DNA of 64,000 bases from Paraburkholderia sp. CNPSo 3272 (GCF_024206495.1 NZ_JAMBPQ010000021.1:1-64000), one strand, 5' to 3'; shown: positions 23,587 to 33,329, counted from the first letter of the stretch. The notes: a model not told the origin generated them from the letters alone. Translations and numbers: made by a program.

Positions 23587-24812
23587 GAAGGCTGGCCCGC
23601 GATCATGGCGCGCTGCACGACCCGCTCGTCGTCGATCGGCAAGTGCATCAATCCCGCGATGACGCCGAGTGCAATCGAGCCCTGCCAGAGCAGCCCGTAG
23701 CTGTGCGTCGCGTCGAACACCACGCCGCCCAGCCAGACGCCGAAGAAACTGCCGATCTGATGCCCGAGAAACACGAAGCCGAAGAGCGTCGAGATATAGC
23801 GCACGCCGAACATCTGCGAAACGATCCCGCTCGTCAGCGGCACCGTGCCGAGCCACATGAATCCCATCGCGAACGCGAACACATAAAGCGTGAGCGGCGA
23901 GAGCGGCAAGACAACGAACAGCGCCATCACGCCCGCCCGTGCGAAGTAGATTGCCGAAAGCAGATACTTGCGGCGCAGAAATCCCCCCGCGTAACCGCAT
24001 AGAAACGTGCCTGCCGTGTTGGCCAGCGCGATCAGCGCGAGCGCGAGGCTCGCTTCGCGCGCGCTCATGCCCTTGTCGAGCAAATACGCCGGCAGGTGCG
24101 CGCCGATGAACGCAAGCTGGAAGCCGCACGACAAAAAGCCGAGGTTGAGCAGCCAAAACCCGCGATGCGCGAACGCCTTGCCGATCGCGCGGCGCAGGGT
24201 GTCGTGCGTATCGATCGCGCCGTCGCGCGCCAGCGGACGATCGCGCAGCCATGCCGCGAGCGGCGCGCTGGCGAGCATCATGGCGGCGAGCACGATAATG
24301 GCGGTGACCCAGCCGAATCTGCTGATCATCCCTTGCGTGAGCGGCACGACGCAGAACTGGCCCAGGCCGCCGAACATGCCCGCCACGCTCAGCGCCCAGC
24401 TGCGCTGATCGGCTGAAAAGAGCCGGGAGAGCGCGCCGTAGACCGCGCCGAACGCCGTTCCGGACAATGCCACGCCGAGCACCACGCCCACGCCAAACGT
24501 GTATATGCCGGGCGTCGCGCTCAGTGCCATCATCGCGAGTCCCAGTGCGTAGAGCAGGGCGCCCGCGAAGATCACGCGCGCGGAGCCGAAGCGGTCGGAG
24601 ATCATGCCCGTTAGCGGCTGTGCGACGCCCCACAGCAGGTTTTGCAGCGCGAGCGCGAGGCCGAACGTCTCACGCGACCAGCCGCGATCGAGTGTGACCG
24701 GCAACAGAAACAGCCCTTGCACGTTGCGCACGCCTAGCGCCGCGCCCATCACCACGCCACCTGCGATCACGAGCAGCCAGCGGCGGCGCCATGCATCGTC
24801 CATACCCGTCAT
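23583..24812 (-). CDS. MFS transporter, 12 TM
   Basis: 409 residues from the ATG at 24812 behind AGGAGGCGAACG. Twelve hydrophobic segments; the MFS loop motif appears as GMISDRFGSARVI between helices 2 and 3 and FLRRKYLL in the second half. The start (RNVQGLFLLPVTLDRGWSRETFGLALALQ) resembles the oxalate/formate-antiporter-like MFS group common in Burkholderia, usually of unknown substrate. It overlaps the small membrane ORF downstream and is followed 111 bp upstream by a LysR regulator on the same strand. Confidence 0.88.
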   Translation of the reverse strand: MTGMDDAWRRRWLLVIAGGVVMGAALGVRNVQGLFLLPVTLDRGWSRETFGLALALQNLLWGVAQPLTGMISDRFGSARVIFAGALLYALGLAMMALSATPGIYTFGVGVVLGVALSGTAFGAVYGALSRLFSADQRSWALSVAGMFGGLGQFCVVPLTQGMISRFGWVTAIIVLAAMMLASAPLAAWLRDRPLARDGAIDTHDTLRRAIGKAFAHRGFWLLNLGFLSCGFQLAFIGAHLPAYLLDKGMSAREASLALALIALANTAGTFLCGYAGGFLRRKYLLSAIYFARAGVMALFVVLPLSPLTLYVFAFAMGFMWLGTVPLTSGIVSQMFGVRYISTLFGFVFLGHQIGSFFGVWLGGVVFDATHSYGLLWQGSIALGVIAGLMHLPIDDERVVQRAMIAGQPS

Positions 24813-24923
24813 CGTTCGCCTCCTGGCGCTGGGCGCTTCGCAGTTGCGCAGTGTTGGGCCTAGTAGAGCGCGGGAAGTGAGTTGGATCAAGCGAGTTTTT
24901 GGCACGCTTCGCATGCATGACGC

Positions 24924-25844
24924 TCATGCGAGTCGGGTTTGGCGGGCTTGATCGACGATCCAGTCGATGACGGCGCGCACGTCGTCGCGCGGCGCTTCGT
25001 CGGCCTGATGCAGCCAGTAGGCGTAGCCGGTCGGGCCATCGGCGCGTGCATTGCCGACGGCGGTGAGCCTGCCGTCGGCAAGCAGCGGCTGAACGAGTGC
25101 GAGGCGCCCGAGCGCGATACCGCGGCCGGCGACGGCGGCCTGGATGACCTGGTCGTACTGGTTGAAGCGCAGCACGCCGCGAAGCGGCGCGCCGTCGAGA
25201 CCGCGCGCGCCAAGATGATCTGCCCAGCGCAGCATCGGGCGGCGCGCGCCTTCGAATTCCAGCAGGACGTGGCGCGCGAGCGTGGCCGCGTCGAGCTTCT
25301 TGACGTTCAACGAAGGATGGGCGACCGGCAACACGTATTCATCGTACAGATGCACCGCGCGATTTGCTGCCTCCGGCGCGATGCGGGCTGGCGCGTAGCG
25401 CAGGGCGAGATCGATGCCCTCGGCGCGCAGATCGAGCACCTTCTCGGAGGTCGCAAGGCGCAGGTCGATATCGGGGAGCTGGCGCTGCAACTCGCCGATG
25501 CGCGGCAGCAGCCACAATCCGGCAATGCCGATGCTGGCGGTGATCGTCACCGGCTGGCGCGTTTGGGGCGCCGCCAGCGCGCCGACGATTTCCTGCATCT
25601 GCTGCACCGCGCTGTCCGCAACGCGCAGCAGGCGCTCGCCCTCGGGCGTGAGCGAGATCGAACGATAGCCGCGGTTGAAGAGGCGCACGCCTAGCGCCTC
25701 TTCGAGCGCGGCGATCTGGCGGCTCACGGCGGATTGGGTCACGCACAGGTCGTCGGCGGCGAGCGTAATGCTCATACGCCGGCCCACCGCAACGAAACCG
25801 CGGATGAGGTCGAGAGGAGGAAGTTTCACGAGCGTCACTGACAT
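24924..25844 (-). CDS. LysR-family transcriptional regulator (GcvA-like)
   Basis: 306 residues: winged helix-turn-helix at about 8-67 (ITLAADDLCVTQSAVSRQIAALEEALGVRLFNR) followed by the two-lobed effector domain. The ending with Trp/His (YAYWLHQADEAPRDDVRAVIDWI) is typical of the GcvA-like branch. Start at 25844 with GAGGAAAATGC upstream. It is upstream of the MFS gene on the same strand and divergent from the alpha/beta hydrolase (96 bp between starts); control of either neighbour is likely but inferred. Confidence 0.9.
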   Translation of the reverse strand: MSVTLVKLPPLDLIRGFVAVGRRMSITLAADDLCVTQSAVSRQIAALEEALGVRLFNRGYRSISLTPEGERLLRVADSAVQQMQEIVGALAAPQTRQPVTITASIGIAGLWLLPRIGELQRQLPDIDLRLATSEKVLDLRAEGIDLALRYAPARIAPEAANRAVHLYDEYVLPVAHPSLNVKKLDAATLARHVLLEFEGARRPMLRWADHLGARGLDGAPLRGVLRFNQYDQVIQAAVAGRGIALGRLALVQPLLADGRLTAVGNARADGPTGYAYWLHQADEAPRDDVRAVIDWIVDQARQTRLA

Positions 25845-25939
25845 GCATTTTCCTCATGCGAAAGCTGCGCAAAGATTGATTGAACGGGTGGCCAGGGTCA
25901 AGTGAAATCGACACTCCGGGTTCTTCATGGAGCACGTTC

Positions 25940-27070
25940 ATGCATTCAGCCGATCCGGGCGAGGCGCATCCTTTCGCCGTCGCCATCACCGCCGCAGATG
26001 GCTTTACGCTGCGCGCTTATGTGTGGCGTTGTCATGCGCGGCTGAACGCGGACGCATCGCGTCCGGTGGTCATCGTCAATTCCGCCACGTCGGTGCGCTG
26101 CCACTACTATTTCCGCTTTGGCGCATGGCTGCACCAACAGGGTTTCGACGTGCTGGTCTACGACTACCGTGGCATCGGCGGCTCGCAGCCGGTTGCGCTC
26201 GCAACGCTCGACGCGAGCTGGCTGGAATGGGGCGAGCGCGATTTCGAAGCGGTGCTGCGCTACGCGCGTAGCCTGTTCCCGGGGCAGCCTGTCGACGTCG
26301 TGGGGCATAGCATCGGCGGCTTCCTGATCGGGCTCGCGCCGTCGAATCATCTCATTCGCCGCGTCTTCACGGTCGGCACGCAGTACGCGTATTGGCGCGA
26401 TTATGCGCCGCGCAGCATGCCGCTCATGCTCTGGAAATGGCATGTCGTGATGCCGGTGTTGACCGGCCTGATGGGGTATTTCCCCGCATCGTGGTTCGGA
26501 TGGATGGAGGACACGCCGCGCGGCGTCGCGAAGATCTGGAGTCGGGGACGCGCCCGCTTTGAAGACACGCTCGGCAAGAAGCCGCTTGCGCGCACGCCCG
26601 AGCAGCGCGCGGGCATCGTTGCTCGTTTTGGCAACATGCATGCGCCGATTCTCGCTGTCAGCTTCCCCGATGATCCGTTCGGCACGATCCGCGCGATCGA
26701 ACGCTCGCTGCGCTATTTCACACAGAGCCAGTCGACACACGTACGCATCGCGCCGGCCTCAATTGGCGAGCGCAGCATCGGACACTTCGCGTTCTTTCAC
26801 TCGCGATTCGAGCGCAGCCTGTGGCCCTTCGCGCGCCATTGGTTGGCCGATGGCAGTGTCATTGCGACGACGCCGGCAACGACGCACCCGAGTCCCAGCC
26901 ACGCCGAAGTAGAGAGCGATTCACCGAGCGACGCAATGCCGATCGCCACGCCGATCGGCTCGCGCGATGAGCGCTGTCATCGATTGCAACCAGGGATGAA
27001 GCGTCCACGGGCGGTCGACGACCAGGCCCGCGGCGACGCCGAGCAGCTTGCGCGCGGTGACCCGTCCTGA
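25940..27070 (+). CDS. Alpha/beta hydrolase with an anomalous C-terminal tail
   Basis: 376 residues from the ATG at 25940 (GGAG 9 bases upstream). The core shows YDYRGIGGSQP, the nucleophile elbow GHSIGG, and a late FPDDPFG...IGHFAFF with the expected Asp and His. The enzyme core ends near residue 315 (FARHWL). The last about 65 residues (IATTPATTHPSPSHAE...) are low in structure and run antisense over a decayed transporter gene, so the original stop appears lost through a fusion. Substrate unknown; soluble. Confidence 0.85.
   Translation: MHSADPGEAHPFAVAITAADGFTLRAYVWRCHARLNADASRPVVIVNSATSVRCHYYFRFGAWLHQQGFDVLVYDYRGIGGSQPVALATLDASWLEWGERDFEAVLRYARSLFPGQPVDVVGHSIGGFLIGLAPSNHLIRRVFTVGTQYAYWRDYAPRSMPLMLWKWHVVMPVLTGLMGYFPASWFGWMEDTPRGVAKIWSRGRARFEDTLGKKPLARTPEQRAGIVARFGNMHAPILAVSFPDDPFGTIRAIERSLRYFTQSQSTHVRIAPASIGERSIGHFAFFHSRFERSLWPFARHWLADGSVIATTPATTHPSPSHAEVESDSPSDAMPIATPIGSRDERCHRLQPGMKRPRAVDDQARGDAEQLARGDPS
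26837..27068 (-). pseudogene. Remnant of a DMT (EamA/EmrE-type) transporter
   Basis: Antisense to the hydrolase tail, one frame reads EPIGVAIGIASLGESLST then SAWLGLGCVVAGVVAMTLP (26837-26969), the typical last helix pair of DMT-superfamily transporters. A second frame just 5' (26965-27068) reads VTARKLLGVAAGLVVDRP, also transporter-like. The frames do not join and the rest of the gene is missing. Confidence 0.45.
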
Positions 27071-27094
27071 AATTTGGATTGTCGATCAACAGAA

Positions 27095-28468
27095 TCAGGA
27101 AGCGACGCGCAATGCGTCTTCCCGCTGCGAGGCGAAGCGGTTCGCGGGACGAGGCAAGCCAAGATGCTCGCGCAGCGTGCGGCCCGTATATTCCGTACGA
27201 AAGAGTCCGCGTCGCTGCAATTCGGGCACGACTTCCCGTACGAATTCATCGAGGCCGCCAGGCAGCCACGGCGACATGATATTGAAGCCGTCGGCGCCTT
27301 CTTCTTCGTACCATTGCTGAAGCTGGTCGGCAATGCTCTGCGGCGTGCCGATCACCTGTTGATGCCCGCGCGCTCCCGCAATGCGCAGATAAAGATCGCG
27401 TATCGTGAGGTTGTCGCGTCGCGCGAGATCGAGCAGCAAGCGTTGCCGGCTCTTGCCGCCGTTGGTTTCCGGCAGGTCGGGCACGGGCCCATCAACGGGA
27501 TACTGCGAGAGGTCGAGGCCGCCCGACATGTTTGCGAGCAGCTGCAGTCCCACGCTCGGATGGATCAGCCCCTGCAAGGCGTCGAACTTCTCCTGCGCTT
27601 CTTCCTGCGTGCGGCCAATCACAGGGAAAATGCCCGGCATGATCTTGAGATGCTCGGGACGGCGGCCGTAACGCGCGAGCCGTCCCTTCACGTCGCGATA
27701 GAACTGCCTGGCTTCATCGAGCGTCTGATGCGCGACGAAAATCACTTCGGCGGTTTGTGCCGCGAGTTCCCTGCCGGCTTCCGAGGCGCCGGCCTGCACC
27801 ACGACGGGCCAGCCTTGCGGCGAACGCGCGACGTTGAGCGGACCGCGCACCTTGAAGTACTTGCCGCGATAGCCCAGTGTGTGCAGCTTCTCGGGGTCGA
27901 AGTAGATGCCGCTCGCCTTGTCGCGAATGAAGGCGTCGTCTTCCCAGCTGTCCCAAAGCCCGGAGACCACGTCGTAGAACTCTTTCGCGCGTTCGTAGCG
28001 CAAGGCGTGATCGAAATGCTTGTCGAGGCTGAAGTTGTGCGCTTCGGTTTCGGTGCTCGATGTCACGAGATTCCAGCCCGAGCGGCCGCCGCTCAGATGG
28101 TCGAGCGAAGCGAATTTGCGGGCCACGTTATAGGGCTCGTTGAACGAGGTCGATACCGTGGCGATGAGCCCGATGTGCTTCGTGACCACCGATAGCGCTG
28201 AGAGCAGCGTGATCGGCTCGAAATGATCGGCGCGCGCGGTGCGCGAGAGCGAAGGCACATGGGTGTCGCGCACGCTCACGCTATCGGCGAAAAATATGGC
28301 GTCGAATTTGGCGCGCTCGGCCGTTTGCGCCAGTTCGGCGTAGTGCGCGAAATCGAGGCCGCCGGCTGCGTGGGCATCGGGGTGACGCCACGCGGCGATG
28401 TGATGGCCCGTCTCCATCAGGAAGGCGCCGAGACTCAATTGTCCCTGGCGTCGCGATGCTGCGCTCAT
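27095..28468 (-). CDS. LLM-class FMN-dependent monooxygenase (NtaA/SnaA/DszA type)
   Basis: 457 residues from the ATG at 28468 behind GAGGAGCACAC. The pattern GHHIAAWRHPDA...DFAHYAELAQTAERAKFDAIFFAD at the start, EPYNVARKFASLDHLSGGRSGWNLVTS, and VVVQAGASEAGRELAAQTAEVIFVAHQ are characteristic of the nitrilotriacetate/DszA monooxygenases (descriptions abridged). These use FMNH2 supplied by a separate reductase to oxidise sulfonates, xenobiotics or chelators. No reductase is adjacent. The methyltransferase upstream reads the same way. Confidence 0.9.
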   Translation of the reverse strand: MSAASRRQGQLSLGAFLMETGHHIAAWRHPDAHAAGGLDFAHYAELAQTAERAKFDAIFFADSVSVRDTHVPSLSRTARADHFEPITLLSALSVVTKHIGLIATVSTSFNEPYNVARKFASLDHLSGGRSGWNLVTSSTETEAHNFSLDKHFDHALRYERAKEFYDVVSGLWDSWEDDAFIRDKASGIYFDPEKLHTLGYRGKYFKVRGPLNVARSPQGWPVVVQAGASEAGRELAAQTAEVIFVAHQTLDEARQFYRDVKGRLARYGRRPEHLKIMPGIFPVIGRTQEEAQEKFDALQGLIHPSVGLQLLANMSGGLDLSQYPVDGPVPDLPETNGGKSRQRLLLDLARRDNLTIRDLYLRIAGARGHQQVIGTPQSIADQLQQWYEEEGADGFNIMSPWLPGGLDEFVREVVPELQRRGLFRTEYTGRTLREHLGLPRPANRFASQREDALRVAS

Positions 28469-28519
28469 GTGTGCTCCTCGAAGATGGTGGGCGTGCGCTG
28501 CGCAATGGAAGGCAGGGAT

Positions 28520-29329
28520 TCAATGCGCGAGCGGCTTGTGCGCCGTGGCAATGATCATGCGCCGCGTGAGCGCATAGCCACGTGCGTTGCGATGCGGTTC
28601 GAGGGCGCCCGCGAGCCGGGCACCCACACGCGCGATGTCCCCGGGCGTGAGCGACGAGAGAAAATTGCCGAACGAACTGGACCGGCTGAAGGCGAGCACA
28701 TCGTCGATGTTGTCGAAGGTGTCGCCGAAGGTGCGAATCTCGTTGTGCGTCACGTCGAAGCCGGCGTCCTTGAGCAGGGCTGCCGAGCTCTCGCGTGTGA
28801 GCTTGTTCGGCGCGCCGATTCGAGCGCGCTGCCATTCGGGCTCGCCAGCAAATAGCGCGTGCAGCACGACATGCAGGTCGTGTGGCGCTTCTTCGGGCAT
28901 GGTCGTGAAGCCGATCCGGCCGCCTGGCTTGAGCACGCGCCACGCTTCGCGCAGCGCTTGCGCCTGATCCGGGATCCAGTGAATCACGCTGTTGAAATAC
29001 ACCACGTCGTAGTGCGCATCGGGCACCGCTTCCAGCGCTTCGGCGCGGCCGACGCGCGCGGCGAAGCGGCCCTGCGCACGTTCTCGCGCGCGTTGCACGC
29101 GCAGCGGCAACGGATCGAGCCCGAGCACTTCACCGAGTGCGCCTACGCGCTGCGCCGCGGATTCGGTGAGGCGGCCCGTGCCGCAACCCACGTCGAGCAC
29201 GCGTTCGCCTTCACGCAAGCCGAGCACGTCGAGCAGTTGCAGACCGTGATGAAACTGGCGAATGCCAAGCCGGTCGTATTCTTCGACGAGCGTGGCGGAA
29301 TCGAGCTCAAGGCTGGGCGCGTTCGACAT
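28520..29329 (-). CDS. SAM-dependent methyltransferase (class I)
   Basis: 269 residues from the ATG at 29329 (AGGACCACGAT upstream; an earlier ATG at 29362 is possible). SAM-binding motif I VLDVGCGTG at 44-52, an acidic LGLDPLPL, and YDVVYFNSVIHWIPDQAQALREAWRVLKPGG of the UbiE/arsenite-methyltransferase-like group (abridged). It lies 51 bp upstream of the monooxygenase gene, so the two are likely co-transcribed. Substrate unknown. Confidence 0.87.
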   Translation of the reverse strand: MSNAPSLELDSATLVEEYDRLGIRQFHHGLQLLDVLGLREGERVLDVGCGTGRLTESAAQRVGALGEVLGLDPLPLRVQRARERAQGRFAARVGRAEALEAVPDAHYDVVYFNSVIHWIPDQAQALREAWRVLKPGGRIGFTTMPEEAPHDLHVVLHALFAGEPEWQRARIGAPNKLTRESSAALLKDAGFDVTHNEIRTFGDTFDNIDDVLAFSRSSSFGNFLSSLTPGDIARVGARLAGALEPHRNARGYALTRRMIIATAHKPLAH

Positions 29330-29518
29330 ATCGTGGTCCTGACCAAGGTTTGGCAGGGCCATTTTTGCCGATGGGTTATCTCACCACAAACAAGCAATTG
29401 AGCTATTCATAGAAGCACGATTGCGTTCGCGGCGATTCCGCCGTTGAGGCGGATTTTCAGGCTGACGAGGCAGCCTCTTAATCCGCAATCGAACGGGTGA
29501 CGCGCGCCCGATTGTGTC

Positions 29519-31417
29519 TCAGAGGTTGATCTGTCCACCCATCTCGACCACCCGGTTCGCTGGCAGGCTGTAGTACTCGGCCGCCTGCGCCGCGTTGCGC
29601 GCCATGAACGCGAACAGCTTCTCGCGCCATAGCGACATGCCTTTGCTCTGTGCCGTTGCGAGGATCGTGTCGCGGGCCAGGAAGAACGACGTGGCGGCGG
29701 GCTCGTACTGCCACGTAGGTATCTGCTTCTGCACGAGCAGGAGGAGTGCCGGCACGTTGGGCATTTCCATGAAGCCGTGACGCGCCGCGACCGCGTAGCA
29801 ACCATGCCCAAGATCGCTAACGGAGACTTTCTCGCTTTCGGGTACATGCGGAACGTTCTCGGTCGTACCGGCCAGAAAGATATTGGTCTCGTGCATCACG
29901 CCGTTATGCTTGAGATTATGCATGAACGCGCTCGGCGTCATGCCGGGCACGCCGCCCGGAAACACCGCCGTGCCGCCCACGCGGGGAGGCGGGTGCGATC
30001 CATCGCACAAGGAGTGAATGAATGCAGGAAGCGGCAGGTTGTCGTTTTTCACGCGCTCGACGACCATTTCCCGTCCGCGATGCCATGTCGTCATGATGGC
30101 GAACAGCACGCCGCCCGCCAGCAGCGGGAACCATCCGCCATCGAGGACCTTGCTCGCATTGCTCGCGACGAATATCGCGTCCACGACGGCCAGCGGCCCG
30201 ATCACTACCAGCGTTGCGACCGGTTTCCAGTTCCACAGGCAGTGGGTGATGAAGTACATGAGCAGCGTCGTGAGCTGCATCGTCGAGGCGACGGCGATGC
30301 CATAAGCGGCCGCGAGGTTATCGGAAGACCGGAAGAACACGACGAGGAACACCACCGCTGCATAGAGCGAGATGTTGATGAACGGTACGTAGACCTGACC
30401 GACTTCGTGCGTCGAAGTGTGAATGACGGGGATGCGGGGCAGCAAGCCAAGCTGGACAGCCTGCTTCGTCATGGAAAACGCGCCGGATATGACGGCCTGC
30501 GAAGCGATGATCGTCGCGGCCGTTGCCAGCAGCACCAACGGAAGCAGTGCCCAACCCGGCGCCTGGGAGAAGAATGGCTGCGTGAGCGCCGAGGGCGTCG
30601 ACAGCACGAGCGCGGCCTGGCCAAAGTAGTTGAGAACGAGGCTTGGCAACACGAGCAGCAGCCACGCGAGCCGGATCGGCGTCTTGCCGAAGTGCCCCAT
30701 GTCGGCATAGAGCGCTTCGCCGCCCGTCAAGGCAAGGAACACGGAACCGAGGACGACGAATGCCGTACCGGGTGCGTGCGCCACGAAGCTCAATGCGTAA
30801 GACGGCAATGCGCCGCGCAATATGCCGGGGTTGTGCGCGATATGAGCGATGCCAAGTACGGCGAGCGTCAGGAACCAGACGATCATGACCGGTCCAAAGA
30901 CTTTTCCGACCGTGGACGTGCCGTGTTTTTGAAGCTTGAACAGGCCGGTCAGGATAACGAGTGAGATCGGCACGACCCAGGTGGCCAGATGAGGATCGAC
31001 GAGTTCGACGCCTTCCACTGCCGAGATGACCGAAATCGCCGGCGTGATCATCGAGTCGCCATAAAACATCGCGGCGCCGAACACGCCGAGCGTCAGAAGC
31101 ACGGTGCGCAGACGCGCGGGCGCCACGCGCGCGGCCAGCGCCGTGAGCGCCAGAATGCCGCCTTCGCCGTCGTTGTCCGCACGCATGACGAAGCTCACAT
31201 ATTTGAGCGTCACGACAATGATGATCGACCAGAGAATCAGCGAGACGATCCCGAATACATTGGTCTGGCTAATTCCGCCGGCGGCTTTCAGGCATTCACG
31301 CAAGGTGTAGAGCGGGCTGGTTCCGATGTCGCCGAAAACCACGCCTATTGCGCCCAGAATCAGGGCGGGCGGGACGTCGGTAGTTTGACGGGATGAACGC
31401 GCGGGTATGGAGGCCAT
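29519..31417 (-). CDS. kup: Kup potassium uptake transporter
   Basis: 632 residues from the ATG at 31417, the position expected for the family, though no strong ribosome site is visible. GAIGVVFGDIGTSPLYTLRE is the Kup signature, followed by VFGAAMFYGDSMITPAISVISAVEG and LTGGEALYADMGHFG (abridged). About 12 membrane helices to residue 430 and a cytoplasmic end follow. Kup takes up K+ by proton symport in the inner membrane. It is divergent from an Nramp-type transporter gene, 129 bp between starts, so both may share a control region. Confidence 0.96.
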   Translation of the reverse strand: MASIPARSSRQTTDVPPALILGAIGVVFGDIGTSPLYTLRECLKAAGGISQTNVFGIVSLILWSIIIVVTLKYVSFVMRADNDGEGGILALTALAARVAPARLRTVLLTLGVFGAAMFYGDSMITPAISVISAVEGVELVDPHLATWVVPISLVILTGLFKLQKHGTSTVGKVFGPVMIVWFLTLAVLGIAHIAHNPGILRGALPSYALSFVAHAPGTAFVVLGSVFLALTGGEALYADMGHFGKTPIRLAWLLLVLPSLVLNYFGQAALVLSTPSALTQPFFSQAPGWALLPLVLLATAATIIASQAVISGAFSMTKQAVQLGLLPRIPVIHTSTHEVGQVYVPFINISLYAAVVFLVVFFRSSDNLAAAYGIAVASTMQLTTLLMYFITHCLWNWKPVATLVVIGPLAVVDAIFVASNASKVLDGGWFPLLAGGVLFAIMTTWHRGREMVVERVKNDNLPLPAFIHSLCDGSHPPPRVGGTAVFPGGVPGMTPSAFMHNLKHNGVMHETNIFLAGTTENVPHVPESEKVSVSDLGHGCYAVAARHGFMEMPNVPALLLLVQKQIPTWQYEPAATSFFLARDTILATAQSKGMSLWREKLFAFMARNAAQAAEYYSLPANRVVEMGGQINL

Positions 31418-31546
31418 GGGTAAGGAAAATGAAATCAACGTCCCTCGGGACGGGCTGCGGAGCAAACGCGGCCTCATGAAGGCCGCGTCCCGACTCGCAC
31501 GCTACAATCGCGCCACCGATACTACAGGCGCATCCTTTCAGAACGC

Positions 31547-32821
31547 ATGACCCGTCTCCCGACGCTCAAGCAAACCGTTTCGCGAGGGCTGCGCCGGCTC
31601 GCCCTGTGGGGCCCGGGGCTGCTCGTGATGCTGGCCGACTGCGACGCCGGCAACGTCGTGACGGCCGCGCAGGCCGGCGCGCAAACGGGGCTGCGGCTCT
31701 TGCCCGTGCTGCTTGCGCTGGTCCCGCTGCTCTACATGATTCAGGAGTTGACCGTTCGCCTCGGCATATTCACCGGGCGCGGTTATGGCGAACTCATCCG
31801 CTTGCGTTTTGGACCGGTTTGGGCGGCGCTGGCCGCGGCGGGGCTGGTTGTGGCCGTGCTAGGGTCGCTCGTGACGGAGTTCACGGGCGTTGCCGGCGTG
31901 GGGGAAATGTATGGCGTATCGCGTGCCGTCACGCTGCCGCTCGCCGTCATCCTGTTGACCGGCATCGTGCTCACGGGCTCGCACAAGCGCGTAGACCGGA
32001 TCGCCATCGCCATCGGCGCATTCGACCTGGCATTCTTCGCCGTCGCATGGAGTGCGCGCCACAAACTCCAGGTAATGGTCCCGCAGATGACCCACCTCGC
32101 GGCGGGCGGCCGCGACACCGGCTACCTGGCTGCGGCGCTCATTGGCGCAACGTTCAATCCCTGGATGGTGTTTTATCAGCAGGCAGCAGTCGCGGACAGC
32201 CTCACGGCGAAGGACTTCACGTCGGCCAGAGTCGAGACCGCGGTTGGCGCCGTCCTAACGCAATTGCTGACGGCAGCGGTGCTCGTCGCTGCGGCGGCAA
32301 CGTTGTCGGCGCATGGCGAGCCGCGCTCTCTCGACAGCATCGGCCAAATCAGCGATGCGCTCGTTGCGGTAACGGGCCCGTTCGCAGGCCGCCTGCTGTT
32401 CGGCGCGGGCGTGCTCGGTGCGGCGTTGGTGGCAGCCATCGTGAGTTCCCTCGCGCTGGCTTGGGGGCTCGGCGATGTGTTCGGGTACCGAGCCTCGCTC
32501 GAGGTCCGTCCCGGCCGCGCGCCCTGGTTCTACGGCGCGTATGTGCTGGCCGTTGCAGGCAGTGCCTGGGCTGTCTGGCTCGCGCCCGACCTCGTTTCCT
32601 TGAACGTTGCCGCGCAAGTGCTCAACACGTTGACGTTGCCGCTCGTGCTGGGGTTGCTCGTCGCGCTTGGCGTCACCGCGCTGCCACAACGGTATCGGCC
32701 CCGCGGGGGCTATTTGTGGCTCGTGGTTTTCATGGGTGCGGTCGTGTGTGCCGCGGGTGCCTGGGGTGCGCTGCAGGGTTTGCGTTCTCCACTCGCGATC
32801 GCTGGCTTACAGATTCTTTAA
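31547..32821 (+). CDS. Nramp-family transporter with altered metal-site motifs
   Basis: 424 residues, 11-12 hydrophobic helices. TM1 has D33-A-G-N36 where Nramp proteins have DPGN; TM6 reads FNPWMVFYQQ where they have the MPH motif. Loss of the TM6 metal-binding Met is a feature reported for the Nramp-related Mg transporters, so the substrate may be Mg2+ or another cation rather than Mn/Fe; that is inference. It starts at 31547 with CATCCTTTCAGAACGC upstream, no strong site. Convergent with the small membrane gene at 32807 (15 bp overlap). Confidence 0.85.
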   Translation: MTRLPTLKQTVSRGLRRLALWGPGLLVMLADCDAGNVVTAAQAGAQTGLRLLPVLLALVPLLYMIQELTVRLGIFTGRGYGELIRLRFGPVWAALAAAGLVVAVLGSLVTEFTGVAGVGEMYGVSRAVTLPLAVILLTGIVLTGSHKRVDRIAIAIGAFDLAFFAVAWSARHKLQVMVPQMTHLAAGGRDTGYLAAALIGATFNPWMVFYQQAAVADSLTAKDFTSARVETAVGAVLTQLLTAAVLVAAAATLSAHGEPRSLDSIGQISDALVAVTGPFAGRLLFGAGVLGAALVAAIVSSLALAWGLGDVFGYRASLEVRPGRAPWFYGAYVLAVAGSAWAVWLAPDLVSLNVAAQVLNTLTLPLVLGLLVALGVTALPQRYRPRGGYLWLVVFMGAVVCAAGAWGALQGLRSPLAIAGLQIL

Positions 32822-32974
32822 TAATGCATAGTAGACAGCGGCGAACACGACGACGATGCCGATGTTCACGGCCAGTCGTAGCCAGAATAGATGCTTGAGG
32901 AAAATAATATCCACGCCGACGACAACGACTATCAACAACAAGATGTAAATCGCGACGTACACCTGTCTCATCAT
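32807..32974 (-). CDS. Small two-helix membrane protein, 55 aa
   Basis: Reverse strand from ATG-ATG at 32974: MMRQVYVAIYILLLIVVVVG, then VDIIFLKHLFWLRLAVNIGI and VVVFAAVYYALLKNL, stop TAA at 32807-32809. Two hydrophobic helices separated by a basic/aromatic turn. It overlaps the Nramp gene 3' end by 15 bp. It resembles short conserved membrane proteins I associate with Burkholderia, function unknown; the ribosome site is weak. Confidence 0.65.
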   Translation of the reverse strand: MMRQVYVAIYILLLIVVVVGVDIIFLKHLFWLRLAVNIGIVVVFAAVYYALLKNL

Positions 32975-33329
32975 TTCGATCGCCAGTCAAACTACCCTGG
33001 TTGCCAGCTGCCAGAAGTCAGGATACGCCGGGACGGCGGGCCTCACACCTCACCTACGTTTGTAATCGTCTGAACCCTGGTGCAGCGCATCAGCCAGCGT
33101 CGCGCGATATTGGCGGATGCGCGTTTCCGGCTTTCTTGTCTTTTGTTGCTATCTTGCTGAAATCGATGTTGCGAAAGGCTTTTGTGGCTATAGTTAAAGT
33201 GCTTTCTCACACACTTGATGCGGCGCGGTAAGAATTGCGCTTTGCATCAAGAGCGTTCGGTTCGTGCAGGGTGTTTTCGCGGATTGCGGCGAAAAGACTG
33301 CAAAACTAACCGATCTCTGGGAGGACCGG

